A stretch of DNA of 64,000 nt, taken from positions 1 to 64,000 of the forward strand of contig CALUPL010000064.1 of NCBI GenBank assembly GCA_944322635.1. Reading direction: 5' to 3'. Source of the stretch: an uncultured Mailhella sp. (GTDB lineage Bacteria; Desulfobacterota; Desulfovibrionia; Desulfovibrionales; Desulfovibrionaceae). Positions 42,702 to 52,588 of the stretch are shown one piece after another. Every line of letters starts with the position of its first letter. Position 1 is the stretch's first letter. A program made the position numbers and the translations under genes. Below the pieces are notes generated by a model that searched no databases, had not been told where the DNA came from, and saw only the letters and a program-made list of their open reading frames with translations.

Positions 42702-43832
42702 CTAGCCCCTGTCTGCACGAAAATAAAGATGTATGTCGCCGTTCACCACGGAAGTCTTCACCACACGCATGCGCAGAGCGTCTTCCATGCTGTCCGCCGT
42801 ACGTCCGGCAAACACGGGCGTCGCATCGGCATCACCGAGAATGATAGGGGCAAGATGAAGATGAAATTCATCCACCAATCCCCGTTCCAGCAGCGACAGG
42901 GCCAGCTTGCCACCGCCTTCGCAGAGTACATACAGACAATGTTCGTCTTCCCGAAGTCTGGTAAGCACTTCCTCCACGTCCAGAGCGTGCTTGCCGGCGG
43001 GACAGTCCACGCCATAGACACGGGCACCACGATTGCGCAGTGCTGCAGCGGAAGGCGAAGCGGCCTGCGCGGCCGTACTGAAGAACACGCAGTCGCCCGG
43101 CCGCTCATCAAGCAGGTGACAGGAGGTATCTCCCGCAGGCAGCCGGGAAGTCATGACTGCGGCCAGAGGCTGCCGCTGCACGCTTTCCGTGCGTGCCGTA
43201 AGACGGGGATTGTCCAGCAGAAAAGTGTTGCCGCCCACAAGAACGGCACCGCCGGCGCGTCCGATGTTTTCGCGCAGACGCATGACTTCCTCATGGGAAG
43301 CTCGGTTGGAAATAAGCTGAGAGCGTCCCGCACGCGTGGCGATACGTCCGTCGAGCGTGGAGGCCATTTTCAAAATGACATACGGACGACGGGTCGTCTG
43401 CCATATCACAAAATCGGACACAAGATCACGACATTCCGCCTCAAGCACGCCCATTTCCACGGACACTCCCATGGAACGCAGATATTCCGCACCTCCGGCG
43501 GCCTGAGCATTCACGTCGGGCATGCCTACGACCACACGGGGAATGCCCGCTTCCAGAATGGCCTTCGTGCAGGGAGGAGTCTTTCCCTGATGATTGCAAG
43601 GCTCCAGCGTGACATACAACGTACAGCGGGAAACATCTACGCCCTTCTCTCTCGCATCACGCAGACAGCTGACCTCGGCATGAGCCTGTCCGCAGACCTG
43701 ATGCCACCCTTCGGCCACTATTCTGCCTTCCTGCACAAGCACGGCACCCACCGTAGGATTGGGAGCCGTACTCCAGCGACCTCTTTCGGCCAGTTCCAGA
43801 GCTGCCCGCATGAACGTTTCGTGCTGATTCAC
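42702..43832 (-). CDS. ribD: bifunctional riboflavin deaminase/reductase RibD
   Basis: 376 residues. The N-terminal deaminase has the zinc motifs HAEV (52-55) and [11 protein letters not shown] (78-88). The C-terminal reductase (about 148-376) starts [17 protein letters not shown] and has [19 protein letters not shown]. It performs the two steps after GTP cyclohydrolase II. Start is GTG at 43832, preceded by GGAGG six bases upstream and overlapping the stop of the dCMP-deaminase-like gene (GTGA). No FMN riboswitch precedes it; there is no room in the packed operon. Confidence 0.94.
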   Translation of the reverse strand: MNQHETFMRAALELAERGRWSTAPNPTVGAVLVQEGRIVAEGWHQVCGQAHAEVSCLRDAREKGVDVSRCTLYVTLEPCNHQGKTPPCTKAILEAGIPRVVVGMPDVNAQAAGGAEYLRSMGVSVEMGVLEAECRDLVSDFVIWQTTRRPYVILKMASTLDGRIATRAGRSQLISNRASHEEVMRLRENIGRAGGAVLVGGNTFLLDNPRLTARTESVQRQPLAAVMTSRLPAGDTSCHLLDERPGDCVFFSTAAQAASPSAAALRNRGARVYGVDCPAGKHALDVEEVLTRLREDEHCLYVLCEGGGKLALSLLERGLVDEFHLHLAPIILGDADATPVFAGRTADSMEDALRMRVVKTSVVNGDIHLYFRADRG

Positions 43833-44365
43833 GCCCTGCCTCCTTCATTTTCGTCAGTCGCTGTGCCACTCCGGGGAGTCTCACTGCTCGCAGAGCATGC
43901 CTCATCGGCGCCGTGAGGAAGATGCAAAACCTCCACACCGGCTTCGGCCAGCATGGTCTTCGACAGCTCATCCGGGTAGTTCTCTGAAACCCATATTTTT
44001 TTAATGCCGCAATTAATAAGCATTTTCGCACAGATGAAACACGGATACGTAGTGCAGAAAAGCTCTGCCCCACGCAGGGAAATACCGTGCACTGCGGCCT
44101 GAATGATAACGTTCTGCTCGGCGTGTATGCCGCGGCATATCTCATGCCTCTGACCGGACGGAATGCCGAGCTGTGCGCGCAGGCAGCCGACCTCGAGGCA
44201 GTGCGGCACACCGGAAGGAGCACCGTTGTAGCCGGTCGCCAGAATGCGTCTATCAAGTACGGCCACGGCTCCGACCCGTCTTCTCAGGCAGGTGGAACGT
44301 TCCGATACAAGATAGGCGATATCCATAAAATATCGTGGCCAGCTGGCTCTGCCGCCCTGCACCAT
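43829..44365 (-). CDS. dCMP deaminase family protein (ComEB-like)
   Basis: About 178 residues. Cytidine/deoxycytidylate deaminase fold: [20 protein letters not shown] near the start, HAEQNVI as zinc motif 1 and [14 protein letters not shown] as motif 2, plus [12 protein letters not shown]. Likely converts dCMP to dUMP. The C-terminal tail of about 35 residues is Ser/Thr/Gly-rich and acidic and looks disordered. The ATG at 44365 follows GGGAGG; an in-frame ATG at 44386 adds seven residues. First gene of the riboflavin operon, after the glyA terminator. Confidence 0.87.
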   Translation of the reverse strand: MVQGGRASWPRYFMDIAYLVSERSTCLRRRVGAVAVLDRRILATGYNGAPSGVPHCLEVGCLRAQLGIPSGQRHEICRGIHAEQNVIIQAAVHGISLRGAELFCTTYPCFICAKMLINCGIKKIWVSENYPDELSKTMLAEAGVEVLHLPHGADEACSASSETPRSGTATDENEGGRA

Positions 44366-44423
44366 AAAGCCTCCCGCTTCATTCACCGGAAACTACCATG
44401 GGCGAATCCGTTTGAAAACAAGG

Positions 44424-44462
44424 AAAAAAAGCGGCCCCGCGCACGAAAGAGCGCAGGGCCGC
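44424..44462 (-). terminator. terminator of glyA
   Basis: Stem GCGGCCCTGCGC with GTGCGCGGGGCCGC (small bulge) and, on the minus strand, a seven-T tract, 8 bases after the glyA stop codon. It separates the fatty-acid/glyA genes from the riboflavin operon. Confidence 0.85.
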
Positions 44463-44470
44463 CCTGTATG

Positions 44471-45715
44471 TTACCAGGCAAACAGCGGGAACTGAAGAGC
44501 AAAAGCTTCCACTTCACCACGAATGTCGGCAAGACGAGTTTCGTTGGTGGTATTGGCAAGCACGTCCACAATCCAACCGCCCACTTTTTCCATGTCCTTT
44601 TCCTTCATGCCGCGCGTGGTGAGCGCAGCCGTGCCGATGCGCACGCCGGAAGTGACGAAGGGAGAACGGGTTTCAAAAGGCACAGTGTTCTTGTTTACCG
44701 TAATGCCGGCCAGGTCGAGCGCGTGCTCGGCATCCTTGCCGGTAATGTCCTTGCGGGTCAGGTCAAGCAGCATAAGATGATTGTCCGTGCCGCCGGACAC
44801 AAGGTCGTAACCGGCATCGGTAAGACAGGAGGCAAGCACCTTGGCGTTGCGGATGATCTGCGCCTGATATTCCTTGAATTCAGGGCGCAGGGCTTCGCCG
44901 AGAGCCACGGCCTTGGCCGCGATAACGTGCATGAGCGGGCCGCCCTGGATGCCGGGGAAAACCTTGCTGTTGATGGTCTTGCCGTATTCTTCGCCACGGC
45001 AGGTAAGTATCATGCCGCCGCGGGGACCACGCAGAGTCTTATGCGTCGTGGTGGTGGTGATGTCGGCCCAGGGCAGCGGAGACGGATGAAGACCGGCGGC
45101 CACAAGACCGGCTATGTGGGCCATGTCCACCATGAGCTTTGCCCCCACCTTGTCGGCTATCTTGCGGAAACGCTCGAAGTCGATGATTCGGGAATAAGCG
45201 CTCGCGCCCGCCACAATAAGAGCCGGATGGCATTCCTCGGCCTTCTTTTCAAGCTCATCGTAGTCGATGCGTCCCGTTTCACGATTCACGCCGTAGGGAA
45301 CGAAATGATACTCGCGTCCGGAAAAATTCACGGGGCTGCCGTGAGTCAGATGACCGCCGTGAGTCAGATCCATGCCCATCACGGTATCGCCGTTCTTGAT
45401 GAGGGCAAGGTAGGCGGCCATGTTGGCCTGGCTGCCCGCATGAGGCTGAACATTGGCAAAATCGCAGTCAAACAGCTTCATCGCTCTGTCACGGGCGAGA
45501 TTTTCCACGATGTCAACGAATTCGCATCCGCCGTAGTAACGCTTGCCGGGATACCCTTCAGCGTACTTATGCGTCATGATGGAGCCCTGCGCCTCGCGCA
45601 CGGCAGAGGAGACAAAGTTTTCCGATGCGATGAGCTCGAGCTTGCTCACCTGACGGCGGGATTCCTTCCAGATGGCATCCGCGACCTCGGGGTCGCGCAG
45701 AATCAGTTCGTCCAT
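44471..45715 (-). CDS. glyA: serine hydroxymethyltransferase
   Basis: 414 residues, usual size. PLP enzyme that exchanges serine and glycine and loads folate with one-carbon units. Motifs: [10 protein letters not shown] near 29-38, the PLP lysine in [14 protein letters not shown] (near 225-238), and [14 protein letters not shown]. The ATG has GGAG upstream. It lies after fabF (48 bases) and before the riboflavin operon, separated by its own terminator. Confidence 0.96.
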   Translation of the reverse strand: MDELILRDPEVADAIWKESRRQVSKLELIASENFVSSAVREAQGSIMTHKYAEGYPGKRYYGGCEFVDIVENLARDRAMKLFDCDFANVQPHAGSQANMAAYLALIKNGDTVMGMDLTHGGHLTHGSPVNFSGREYHFVPYGVNRETGRIDYDELEKKAEECHPALIVAGASAYSRIIDFERFRKIADKVGAKLMVDMAHIAGLVAAGLHPSPLPWADITTTTTHKTLRGPRGGMILTCRGEEYGKTINSKVFPGIQGGPLMHVIAAKAVALGEALRPEFKEYQAQIIRNAKVLASCLTDAGYDLVSGGTDNHLMLLDLTRKDITGKDAEHALDLAGITVNKNTVPFETRSPFVTSGVRIGTAALTTRGMKEKDMEKVGGWIVDVLANTTNETRLADIRGEVEAFALQFPLFAW

Positions 45716-45763
45716 GGTTCTCCGTTCCTGAAAATTGAGGGCCGGTTGCTCCGGCCCTGCAGA

Positions 45764-47011
45764 TTACGCGGTAAACTTCTTCAGAACAAGGCTGGCATTG
45801 GTGCCGCCGAAGCCGAAGGAGTTTATCATGACATAGCGGGGATCGAGCTTTTTCGATCCTTCGCCCATATAATTCAGGTCACACTCGGGATCGGGTGTTT
45901 CCTGATTGATGGTGCCGGGAACCATGCCTGTGGTCAGCGTCATGGATGCAAACACGCTGGCCACACCACCGGATGCACCGAGCAGATGACCTATCTGCGA
46001 CTTTACACCCGTAATGGCCAGATCCTTTGCATGGTCACCGAAAACTTCATGCAGCGCCTTGGTTTCCGCTGCGTCGTTGGCATGAGTGGATGTGCCGTGA
46101 GCACTCACATGGTCAATAACATCGGGAGAAACTCCGGCATCGGCAAGAGCATTCCGCATGCAGGCGGCCATGCCTTCGCCGGTTTCCAGAGGCGCTACCA
46201 TGTGATGCGCATCGTCGGAAGCGCCGAATCCGGCCACTTCCGCATAAATCTTCGCGCCGCGCGCCTGGGCGTGCTCAAGAGTCTCAAGCATGAGCATGCC
46301 CGCGCCTTCGCCCATGATGAATCCGCTGCGGCCTGCGTCGAAGGGACGGGAAGCCTTTTCAGGTTCGTCCTGATGAGCCGTGCAAAGAGCCTTCATGGAA
46401 GTAAAGCCGGAAATGCCCATTTCCGTAATGGTGGACTCGGCACCGCCCGTGATGACGGCATCGGCACGGCCGAGCACAAGCTGGTCATAGGCGCTGCCTA
46501 TGGCGTGCAACGCAGAGGCACAGGCGCTTGTGGAGACCACGTTGATGCCCTTGGCTCCCGTAAATATGGCCACCTGACCGGGAGCCATGTTGGAAATAAG
46601 CATGGGAATATAGAAGGGAGAAACGCGGTTGGGGCCGGAAGTGCGCAGTTTTTCGTGAAAATCCTCAATAGTCTTGAGGCCGCCGAGGCCGACCCCGAGC
46701 ACCACACCCACACGACCAGCATTGCTCTCGTCGATTTTAAGACCGGAATCCGCCATAAGCTGCATGCCGGCACAGACGGCCAGCTGGCAGAAACGATCCA
46801 TCTTGCGGCACTGTTTGGCCGGAATGAACTCTTCAGGCTTGAAGTCTTTCACTTCGCCTGCAATGTGGGTAGGAAATTCGGTGGAATCAAACTGAGTGAT
46901 ACGGCCGATGCCGGACTTGCCGGCAAGCAGGGCCTCCCAGCTGCTCTCAAGGTCGGTCCCCAGAGGCGTGATGGCGGAAAGGCCGGTAATGACTATGCGC
47001 TTACGATCCAC
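45764..47011 (-). CDS. fabF: 3-oxoacyl-ACP synthase II
   Basis: 415 residues from the chosen start. Elongates acyl-ACP. Thiolase-fold catalytic triad at the usual positions: Cys164 in STSACAS, His305 in SAHGTSTHAND and His342 in SQIGHLLGASG. I chose GTG at 47011 because it gives the family-typical opening MDRKRIVITGLSAITPLG and has GGAG nine bases upstream. An ATG at 47026 adds five residues but has no good ribosome binding site. Precedes glyA by 48 bases; 385 bases separate it from acpP. Confidence 0.93.
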   Translation of the reverse strand: MDRKRIVITGLSAITPLGTDLESSWEALLAGKSGIGRITQFDSTEFPTHIAGEVKDFKPEEFIPAKQCRKMDRFCQLAVCAGMQLMADSGLKIDESNAGRVGVVLGVGLGGLKTIEDFHEKLRTSGPNRVSPFYIPMLISNMAPGQVAIFTGAKGINVVSTSACASALHAIGSAYDQLVLGRADAVITGGAESTITEMGISGFTSMKALCTAHQDEPEKASRPFDAGRSGFIMGEGAGMLMLETLEHAQARGAKIYAEVAGFGASDDAHHMVAPLETGEGMAACMRNALADAGVSPDVIDHVSAHGTSTHANDAAETKALHEVFGDHAKDLAITGVKSQIGHLLGASGGVASVFASMTLTTGMVPGTINQETPDPECDLNYMGEGSKKLDPRYVMINSFGFGGTNASLVLKKFTA

Positions 47012-47396
47012 GCGGAACAACTCCATATAAAGGTGACGGGAAAAGGCTCCCGATAAACATGCCGGCACTCCGCCGGAAACGCTCCGATGTTTTGTCCCGG
47101 AACATCAATCAATGCCTGCTCCAAGAGAAAACCGCTGCACAGACCTCTCCTTCCGTGAAACGAATTTCGGATGCGGTACTTGACCCGAAAAAATGACGAG
47201 CCGTAAAACCGGATGCCCGGACGAGGCCGTTCCCGTATGCGGATGGAACATCGTTTCTCCGCACGGAAGACCGACCGCCGCTTCTACGGACATTCTGCGG
47301 CGCGCCCGTATGCGCAACCGCTCTAAACTCGAATACGCCGGGGAACGCGAAGCTCCCCGGCATCTTCGTGAAAACAAGATGAAAGGAAGTAGTAAG
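47012..47396. other. intergenic stretch, acpP to fabF
   Basis: About 385 bases without a recognised gene. A strong hairpin without T tract (GCCGGGGA/TCCCCGGC, 47337-47361) follows acpP and may be a processing or stabilising element. A separate fabF promoter is likely here but I cannot name its hexamers. Confidence 0.45.
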
Positions 47397-47633
47397 TTAC
47401 TTCTGCTTGCTTTCAATATAGTTGATGGCGTCCTTGACCTTCAGGATCTTCTGGGCGTCTTCATCGGCGATTTCCACGCCAAAGGCTTCTTCGAAGGCCA
47501 TGATGAGCTCGGTCAGGTCGAGAGAGTCGGCACCCAGATCTTCGATGAAGGAAGCTTCGGGAGTCACTTCTTCTTCAGAAAGCTGAAGCTGTTCGACGAT
47601 GATCTGCTTAACTTTATCTTCAACGGCGGCCAT
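47397..47633 (-). CDS. acpP: acyl carrier protein
   Basis: 78 residues, acidic, four-helix protein. Ser37 in [10 protein letters not shown] receives phosphopantetheine. Carries growing fatty acids between FabH, FabG, FabF, PlsX and FabD, all encoded nearby. A very strong GGAGG precedes the ATG, in keeping with high expression. Lies between fabG and fabF; a small hairpin (GACCGGA/TCCGGTC, 47672-47694) stands in its leader. Confidence 0.96.
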   Translation of the reverse strand: MAAVEDKVKQIIVEQLQLSEEEVTPEASFIEDLGADSLDLTELIMAFEEAFGVEIADEDAQKILKVKDAINYIESKQK

Positions 47634-47769
47634 GTGTTCCCTCCAAGGGGTGTTTCAGGTTTTCCAGATCCGACCGGAAGCACTGCATCCGGTCTTGCCA
47701 AACGACAAGGGGGAAAGGCCCTCCCCGGCCTCTGGCACGGGATAAAGCCGGGCTTTTCCGGAAATATGC

Positions 47770-48513
47770 TCAGCAGTACAGGCCGCCGTTTACGGCAATG
47801 ACCTGACCTGTAATGTACGAGGCCTTGTCCGATGCAAGAAAAGCCACGGCGTCGGCCACATCCTGCGCAGAGCCGAGACGCCCCAGCGGGATGGCGGAAA
47901 CATAGGCCTTTCTTACGTCTTCGGCAAGAGCCGCCGTCATGTCGGTTTCGATGAATCCCGGAGCCACGGCGTTCACGGTAACGGAACGGCCTCCGAGTTC
48001 CTTGGCCGCAGACTTGGTCATGCCGATAAGCCCCGCTTTGGCAGCGGAGTAATTAATCTGACCGGCATTGCCCATCTGCCCGACGACGGAAGAGATATTG
48101 ATGATGCGGCCGTTGCGCTGACGGGCCATGATTTTGGCAGCCTCACGCAGAAAAAGGAAGGCACCGCGCAGATTGGTGTTGACCACGGCATCGAAATCTT
48201 CGTCCTTCATGCGCAGCACAAGACCGTCGCGGGTGATGCCCGCATTGTTTACAAGCACGGAAAGATGAACCTTGCCCTTGATTTCCTCGGCAAAAAAGCG
48301 GGTAACTGCTTCGGAATCACCGGAATCCAGACGAAAGGCTCGGGCATGTCCGCCTGAGGCCTCAATGTCGGCCACGGTCTGCTCGGCAGCTTCGGGACGG
48401 CTCACATAAGTAAAGTATATCTGATACCCGGCGGAGGCGAGAGTCAGCGCCACTGTGCGGCCGATGCCGCGGGAACCACCGGTGACAAGCGCGGTAGGGG
48501 TAAGTTCGCTCAT
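47770..48513 (-). CDS. fabG: 3-oxoacyl-ACP reductase
   Basis: 247 residues, short-chain dehydrogenase fold. NADPH site TGGSRGIGR near 12-20, NNAG near 88-91, catalytic Ser-Tyr-Lys as NISSVVG and YSAAKAG (near 152-158). The ATG at 48513 has AGGAG seven bases upstream; two earlier starts add only MC. Reduces the keto group in each elongation round. It sits between fabH and acpP. Confidence 0.95.
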   Translation of the reverse strand: MSELTPTALVTGGSRGIGRTVALTLASAGYQIYFTYVSRPEAAEQTVADIEASGGHARAFRLDSGDSEAVTRFFAEEIKGKVHLSVLVNNAGITRDGLVLRMKDEDFDAVVNTNLRGAFLFLREAAKIMARQRNGRIINISSVVGQMGNAGQINYSAAKAGLIGMTKSAAKELGGRSVTVNAVAPGFIETDMTAALAEDVRKAYVSAIPLGRLGSAQDVADAVAFLASDKASYITGQVIAVNGGLYC

Positions 48514-48571
48514 ACACATGCTCCTGATGGACGGATACTAAGCGTTTTCCGGGGAAATGACAACGGAGAAA

Positions 48572-49576
48572 CTAGGCCAGAAGCACGGAACCCCATGTCA
48601 TTCCGCCGCCGAAACTGGTCAGAAGCACCTTCATTCCGGGGCAAAGCACCCCCGCACGACGGGCATCTTCCATGGCAACGGGAAGCGTAGCGGCGGAGGT
48701 ATTGCCGTAATGCTGAACATTGGCGAAAACCTTGCCCTCGTCTATGCCCAGACGCTCTCCCACGGCCTTGATGATTCTGAGATTGGCCTGATGAGGAATA
48801 AAGAGATCAAGCTCGTCCAGCGAGAGCCCGTTGCGTTCAAGAATGCCCAGACTCTCATCGGTCATGCTGCGCACGGCGTGCTTGAACACGGCCATGCCCT
48901 GCATGGAAATGAACCAGTCCGGACCTATGGCGTCGCCTTCCTTCACGTGACAGGCGGAGCCGCCGCCTATCTTGATGAGATCGTGCAGGGATCCGTCGGA
49001 CGAGCATACGGCGTCGCGAACCTGCCAGAGCGCGCCCTTGTCGGTTCCTCTGATCACCACGGCACCGGCCGCATCTCCGAAAAGCACGCAGGTCGTACGA
49101 TCGGTAAAGTTGGTACGTCGGGAAAGCGCCTCCGTGGCTACAAGCAGCACCACGGCTTCGGGGTGAACGGCAACCGTGTTTCGCGCAAGCTCAAGGCCAT
49201 AGACAAAGCCGGTGCATGCGGCATTGAAGTCCAGGCACATGACGTTGCCCATGCGTCCAGACGATGCGGAAATGCCGAGCTTGCCGGCAATAAGGCAGGC
49301 CGTGCTGGGACACAGGTAGTCGGGAGTGCAGGTGGCAACAAAAATATGGGTGATTTCTTCTGGAGAAACACCGGCCTCGTCAAGAGCGGCACGGGCGGCG
49401 CTCACGCCGCAGTCGGAAGCATTGACGCCATCTTCGAGAACGTGACGCTCCTTGATGCCCGTTCTGGTGGTGATCCATTCGTCGGAGGTATCCACCAGCT
49501 TTTCCAGGTCATGGTTGGTCATGACGCGGGGAGGAATGCAGGAGCCGAGTCCACAAATATAGCAGGGATGATTCAT
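48572..49576 (-). CDS. fabH: 3-oxoacyl-ACP synthase III
   Basis: 334 residues. Starts fatty-acid synthesis by condensing acetyl-CoA with malonyl-ACP. Catalytic Cys121 in DFNAACTGF, His in PHQANLRII and Asn in HYGNTSAAT, the standard FabH set. The ATG at 49576 starts MNHPCYICGLGSCIPP; only a weak ribosome binding site is seen. Located between plsX and fabG as in many bacteria; a 230-base gap with a strong hairpin separates it from plsX. Confidence 0.95.
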   Translation of the reverse strand: MNHPCYICGLGSCIPPRVMTNHDLEKLVDTSDEWITTRTGIKERHVLEDGVNASDCGVSAARAALDEAGVSPEEITHIFVATCTPDYLCPSTACLIAGKLGISASSGRMGNVMCLDFNAACTGFVYGLELARNTVAVHPEAVVLLVATEALSRRTNFTDRTTCVLFGDAAGAVVIRGTDKGALWQVRDAVCSSDGSLHDLIKIGGGSACHVKEGDAIGPDWFISMQGMAVFKHAVRSMTDESLGILERNGLSLDELDLFIPHQANLRIIKAVGERLGIDEGKVFANVQHYGNTSAATLPVAMEDARRAGVLCPGMKVLLTSFGGGMTWGSVLLA

Positions 49577-49760
49577 GAGATGTCCGAACACGGCCGCACT
49601 CAGGCGGCAGTCGTTCCTTTTGAGACGGGAGGAAAGCCCCTACAGACCCACCTTCCGGGAGAAGCCGCGCAATTTCCGCACAGGGACGAAGCGGCCGGCA
49701 GGTGCGCAGGGATAAAGGCACCTTGACACGTCAGACGACAAAAATGTCATCTTCACGACA

Positions 49761-49804
49761 CGTCGTGCGGAAGAATCTCCAAGCGAAGAGCCTTCCGCAC
49801 GACG
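49761..49804. other. strong hairpin between plsX and fabH
   Basis: Perfect 13-bp stem CGTCGTGCGGAAG/CTTCCGCACGACG with an 18-base loop, just after plsX. No T tract on either strand, so it is more likely a processing, stability or partial-termination element. Confidence 0.6.
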
Positions 49805-49822
49805 AAAACATATTGCAGGAAA

Positions 49823-50872
49823 CTACACGCTGCGGCCGTAGCTCGTCAGCTCCTCGTTGGCGCTGATGGTTTCCACCAGACGCTGCTGAGTTCCCTTCAC
49901 AACATAAGTGTTGGCCATGGTCACAGCGCTGGTGATGGCCTTGACGTTGGACTTGCCGTGACACACAATGGCAATACCCTTCAGTCCGAGCAGAGGAGCG
50001 CCGCCGTATTCCGCGTAGTCCACCATTTTCTTGAAATTCTGAAAGGCCTTCATGGAAAGAAAAGCTCCCAGACGGGGCAGAACACCGTTGTTCAGAAGCT
50101 CCCTTTTCAGAAGATGCGTCAAAGAAGAGGCCAGTCCCTCGCTCAGCTTGAGGGCAATGTTGCCCACAAAGCCGTCGCACACCGCAACGTCGATGTTGCC
50201 AGTGAACAGATCCCTGCCCTCGGCATTGCCGATGAAGTTGAGATTGGACGCCTGTTTGAGCAGTTCGTAGCTGCTCTTCACGAGAGAATTGCCCTTCCCT
50301 TCTTCCTCACCTATGCTCAGTATGCCGACTCGGGGATCCTCGTAGCCGAGAATGTCCTTGACGAAAGTGGCTCCCATGAGCCCGAACTGAAAAAGATGAT
50401 GCGGACGGCATTCCACATTGGCGCCCACGTCAAGCAGGAGCATGGGAGACTTTTCCGTCGGAATCACGGAGGCCAGCGCAGGACGTTCCACCCCGGGAAT
50501 GCGCCCGAGAATGAACATGCCGCAGGCATAGGCCGCCCCGGAGTGACCGGCGCTTATGAAGGCGTCGGCTTCGCCCTGGCGGACCAGCCTGCATGCCACC
50601 TGCATGGAGGAATCCTTTTTGGTACGCAGGATTTCCGAAGGCTTGTCGGTCATCTCCACCAGCTGCGTGGCGTTGACGACTTCATAAAGCTCGCCCTCTT
50701 CTCCCGCATCGGGAAGACCGGCAATGGTCTTGCGTATTTCTTCCTCGATACCTACAAGGATGACTTTGGCGCCCGTGTTGCGAGCGGCCTGAAGCGCGCC
50801 GGGAACGACCACGGAGGGACCGAAGTCCCCGCCCATGGCGTCCACGGCGAGTCTTGCGCGATTACTGCTCAT
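49823..50872 (-). CDS. plsX: phosphate acyltransferase PlsX
   Basis: 349 residues. Makes acyl-phosphate from acyl-ACP for phospholipid synthesis. Signature start LAVDAMGGDFGP (8-19), then ISAGHSGA, LLLDVGANVECRP and DGFVGNIALKLSEG. Overlaps rpmF by 11 bases, the widespread rpmF-plsX arrangement that links ribosome and membrane synthesis. Confidence 0.96.
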   Translation of the reverse strand: MSSNRARLAVDAMGGDFGPSVVVPGALQAARNTGAKVILVGIEEEIRKTIAGLPDAGEEGELYEVVNATQLVEMTDKPSEILRTKKDSSMQVACRLVRQGEADAFISAGHSGAAYACGMFILGRIPGVERPALASVIPTEKSPMLLLDVGANVECRPHHLFQFGLMGATFVKDILGYEDPRVGILSIGEEEGKGNSLVKSSYELLKQASNLNFIGNAEGRDLFTGNIDVAVCDGFVGNIALKLSEGLASSLTHLLKRELLNNGVLPRLGAFLSMKAFQNFKKMVDYAEYGGAPLLGLKGIAIVCHGKSNVKAITSAVTMANTYVVKGTQQRLVETISANEELTSYGRSV

Positions 50873-51047
50873 CGCTGGCTACAGGTTCGACCTGACGGCC
50901 ATCGTACTTGCCGCAGGAAGGGCAAACGCTGTGAGGCTTGGTGGGAGCGCCGCAGGAGCAGTAAATGACGGTGGGCTTGGCCACGCGGTCATGAGAACGA
51001 CGCATGCACTTTCTGGAGTGGGACTTTTTGTTCTGCTGAACGGCCAT
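50862..51047 (-). CDS. rpmF: ribosomal protein bL32
   Basis: 61 residues. Basic N terminus MAVQQNKKSHSRKCMRRSH is the family signature. A zinc ribbon CSCG and CPSCG (Cys 30, 32, 42 and 45) is present. The ATG follows GGAG. Lies between yceD and plsX in one operon. Its end overlaps the plsX start. Confidence 0.96.
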   Translation of the reverse strand: MAVQQNKKSHSRKCMRRSHDRVAKPTVIYCSCGAPTKPHSVCPSCGKYDGRQVEPVASDEQ

Positions 51048-51078
51048 GTTGTTTCTCCTTATCGCGGAAACGGGGGAA

Positions 51079-51636
51079 TCACCCCTGATGTTTCACTTTC
51101 AGTTGACGCAGAGCAGCCAGCCGCGGATCACCGCTGTCGCGGGAACAGCTGCAGGCACCTTCATTAAGATTCTTGCCGCACACGGGGCACAAGCCCCTAC
51201 AGTCCGGCCTGCAAAGAGGCTTCACCGGCAGAGCCAGCGAAAATTCCTCCCACAGCAGCGATGCCAGATCAAGGAAAGGCGCTCCGCCTTCCATGGTCAC
51301 GGCACATTCATCCAGAAATTCGTCAGGACCTTCCTCTTCCGGTTCGGTTTCGCCCAGTCCGGGATATTCCTCGAACTCGTCGAAGCTCTGGTTCAGCACC
51401 ACAAGAGTCTCTTCCGTGCAGCGATTGCACGGCATGGCCACAACGCCCCGAATCGTGCCGCGAAGCAGACAGCCGTCCTGCTGCGCAAGTACGAACACTT
51501 CCGCGATGACAGGCTCAACTATGCGGCATGACACATGATATTCCTTCAACGGAGCCTGCCAGATTTCCTCGTCGGAAACGGTAAGGGTCATCCCCTGGGG
51601 GTCAATCTCGTTCAGTGCGATGTGTCTAAGATCCAT
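51079..51636 (-). CDS. yceD: YceD/DUF177 family protein
   Basis: 185 residues. YceD affects 23S rRNA accumulation in E. coli and is encoded next to rpmF in most bacteria. The sequence has the typical CNRCTEE motif near 72-78, an acidic middle (ETEPEEEGPDEF) and a C-terminal CPVCGKNLNEGACSC, which in this lineage probably binds zinc. First gene of the yceD-rpmF-plsX unit, with a strong promoter 23 bases upstream. Confidence 0.88.
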   Translation of the reverse strand: MDLRHIALNEIDPQGMTLTVSDEEIWQAPLKEYHVSCRIVEPVIAEVFVLAQQDGCLLRGTIRGVVAMPCNRCTEETLVVLNQSFDEFEEYPGLGETEPEEEGPDEFLDECAVTMEGGAPFLDLASLLWEEFSLALPVKPLCRPDCRGLCPVCGKNLNEGACSCSRDSGDPRLAALRQLKVKHQG

Positions 51637-51658
51637 GCTTTACCTCTGGAAACATGAC

Positions 51659-51687
51659 AAGATACCTACCGTGCCCAGCTTTGTCAA
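51659..51687 (-). promoter_or_regulatory. sigma-70 promoter for yceD-rpmF-plsX-fab genes
   Basis: On the minus strand TTGACA, 17-base spacer, TATCTT; predicted start near 51652, only about 16 bases before the yceD ATG. It is likely the main promoter for the downstream ribosomal and fatty-acid genes. Confidence 0.78.
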
Positions 51688-51779
51688 GCTTGCATTCCGA
51701 ATATCTCACGCCCGGTCCCGACGTTTTCTTCGAACTGAAGTAAAATTCTTTTCTTTTTTCGAAAAAAACACCGTCTTTT

Positions 51780-52586
51780 CTATTTGCCTTTCACCGGCTT
51801 TTCGCTGATGAGCATGGCATCGTGCAGACCGTAGCCGTCCAGCTTGCGACGCAGGACCTGAAGATCACCCTTGCTGCCGCGCATGAGCACCTGAACGTAA
51901 TACCATGTCGTGCGACTGGTCTTGGTCTGCGTGCGGCGAGCGCGAAGTCCGTCTTTGGCAAGCGTGCTCACAAGTGCCTGCGCCTGGTTGGATTCCTTGA
52001 ATGCCGCCACGCGGAGCACATAATCGAACTGAGGCTCCCGGGGCTTCTGCACTTCCTGGGCGGGCTTTTCCTGCTTCGCCTTTTCCTGCGTCACTGCCGG
52101 CTTTGCATCCGAGTCCTTCTGGGCGTCCGCAAGCACTCCGCCTGAGGCGTCGCTTTTCAGACTCGTCATGAAGCGCAGCTCTTCCTTGGGAAGAATCTTC
52201 TCCGGCTCCTCGCTCTCCGCTACCCCTTCCTTAGGCTCTTCCGAAAGAAGCGTATCCAGCTCAAGAGCCTGGGGCAGAGGCATGCTGCTGCGCCCCACTA
52301 TCACTCCGGACAGAAAACAGAAGCCCAGCATGACAAGAGCAAGTACGCTCATGGTCACCAGAGCGGAAGGCGTAATATTCGCCCTCCAGGCAAAAACTCC
52401 ACGGCCTTCCGGGCGGCTCTGCGGGCGCGGAGAAGAACTCTTGCGCGTAGAGGATTCATCGGCCGCGGCAGAAGAAGCCGCGGCTTCCGAACTTTCCTCC
52501 GACGCGAAGAAGGCATTCGTCCGGCGTTCCCGGTCGCTGTTTTTCTTCGCGCTGGAAGATGAACTGCGATAAAAGGCGTTGGCCAT
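51780..52586 (-). CDS. inner-membrane SPOR-domain protein
   Basis: 268 residues. A polar cytoplasmic tail of about 70 residues (Ser- and Ala-rich), one membrane helix (SALVTMSVLALVMLGFCFLSGVIVG near 73-97), a periplasmic Glu/Lys/Pro-rich linker, and a C-terminal SPOR domain (about 190-265: FDYVLRVAAFKESNQAQAL then TWYYVQVLMRGSKGD). SPOR domains bind septal, denuded peptidoglycan, so a cell-division role like FtsN is likely. It starts 2 bases after argS and ends the fabD-argS-SPOR group. Confidence 0.88.
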   Translation of the reverse strand: MANAFYRSSSSSAKKNSDRERRTNAFFASEESSEAAASSAAADESSTRKSSSPRPQSRPEGRGVFAWRANITPSALVTMSVLALVMLGFCFLSGVIVGRSSMPLPQALELDTLLSEEPKEGVAESEEPEKILPKEELRFMTSLKSDASGGVLADAQKDSDAKPAVTQEKAKQEKPAQEVQKPREPQFDYVLRVAAFKESNQAQALVSTLAKDGLRARRTQTKTSRTTWYYVQVLMRGSKGDLQVLRRKLDGYGLHDAMLISEKPVKGK

Positions 52587-52588
52587 GA

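Noticed and set aside
42700-44366. FMN riboswitch for the riboflavin genes
   Set aside because: ribD starts inside the previous gene and no RFN-like conserved sequence was seen in the short gaps.
44087-47056. Long plus-strand frame of almost 1000 codons opposite glyA and fabF
   Set aside because: Antisense shadow of two certain genes, with a His/Gly/Ala-rich low-information translation.
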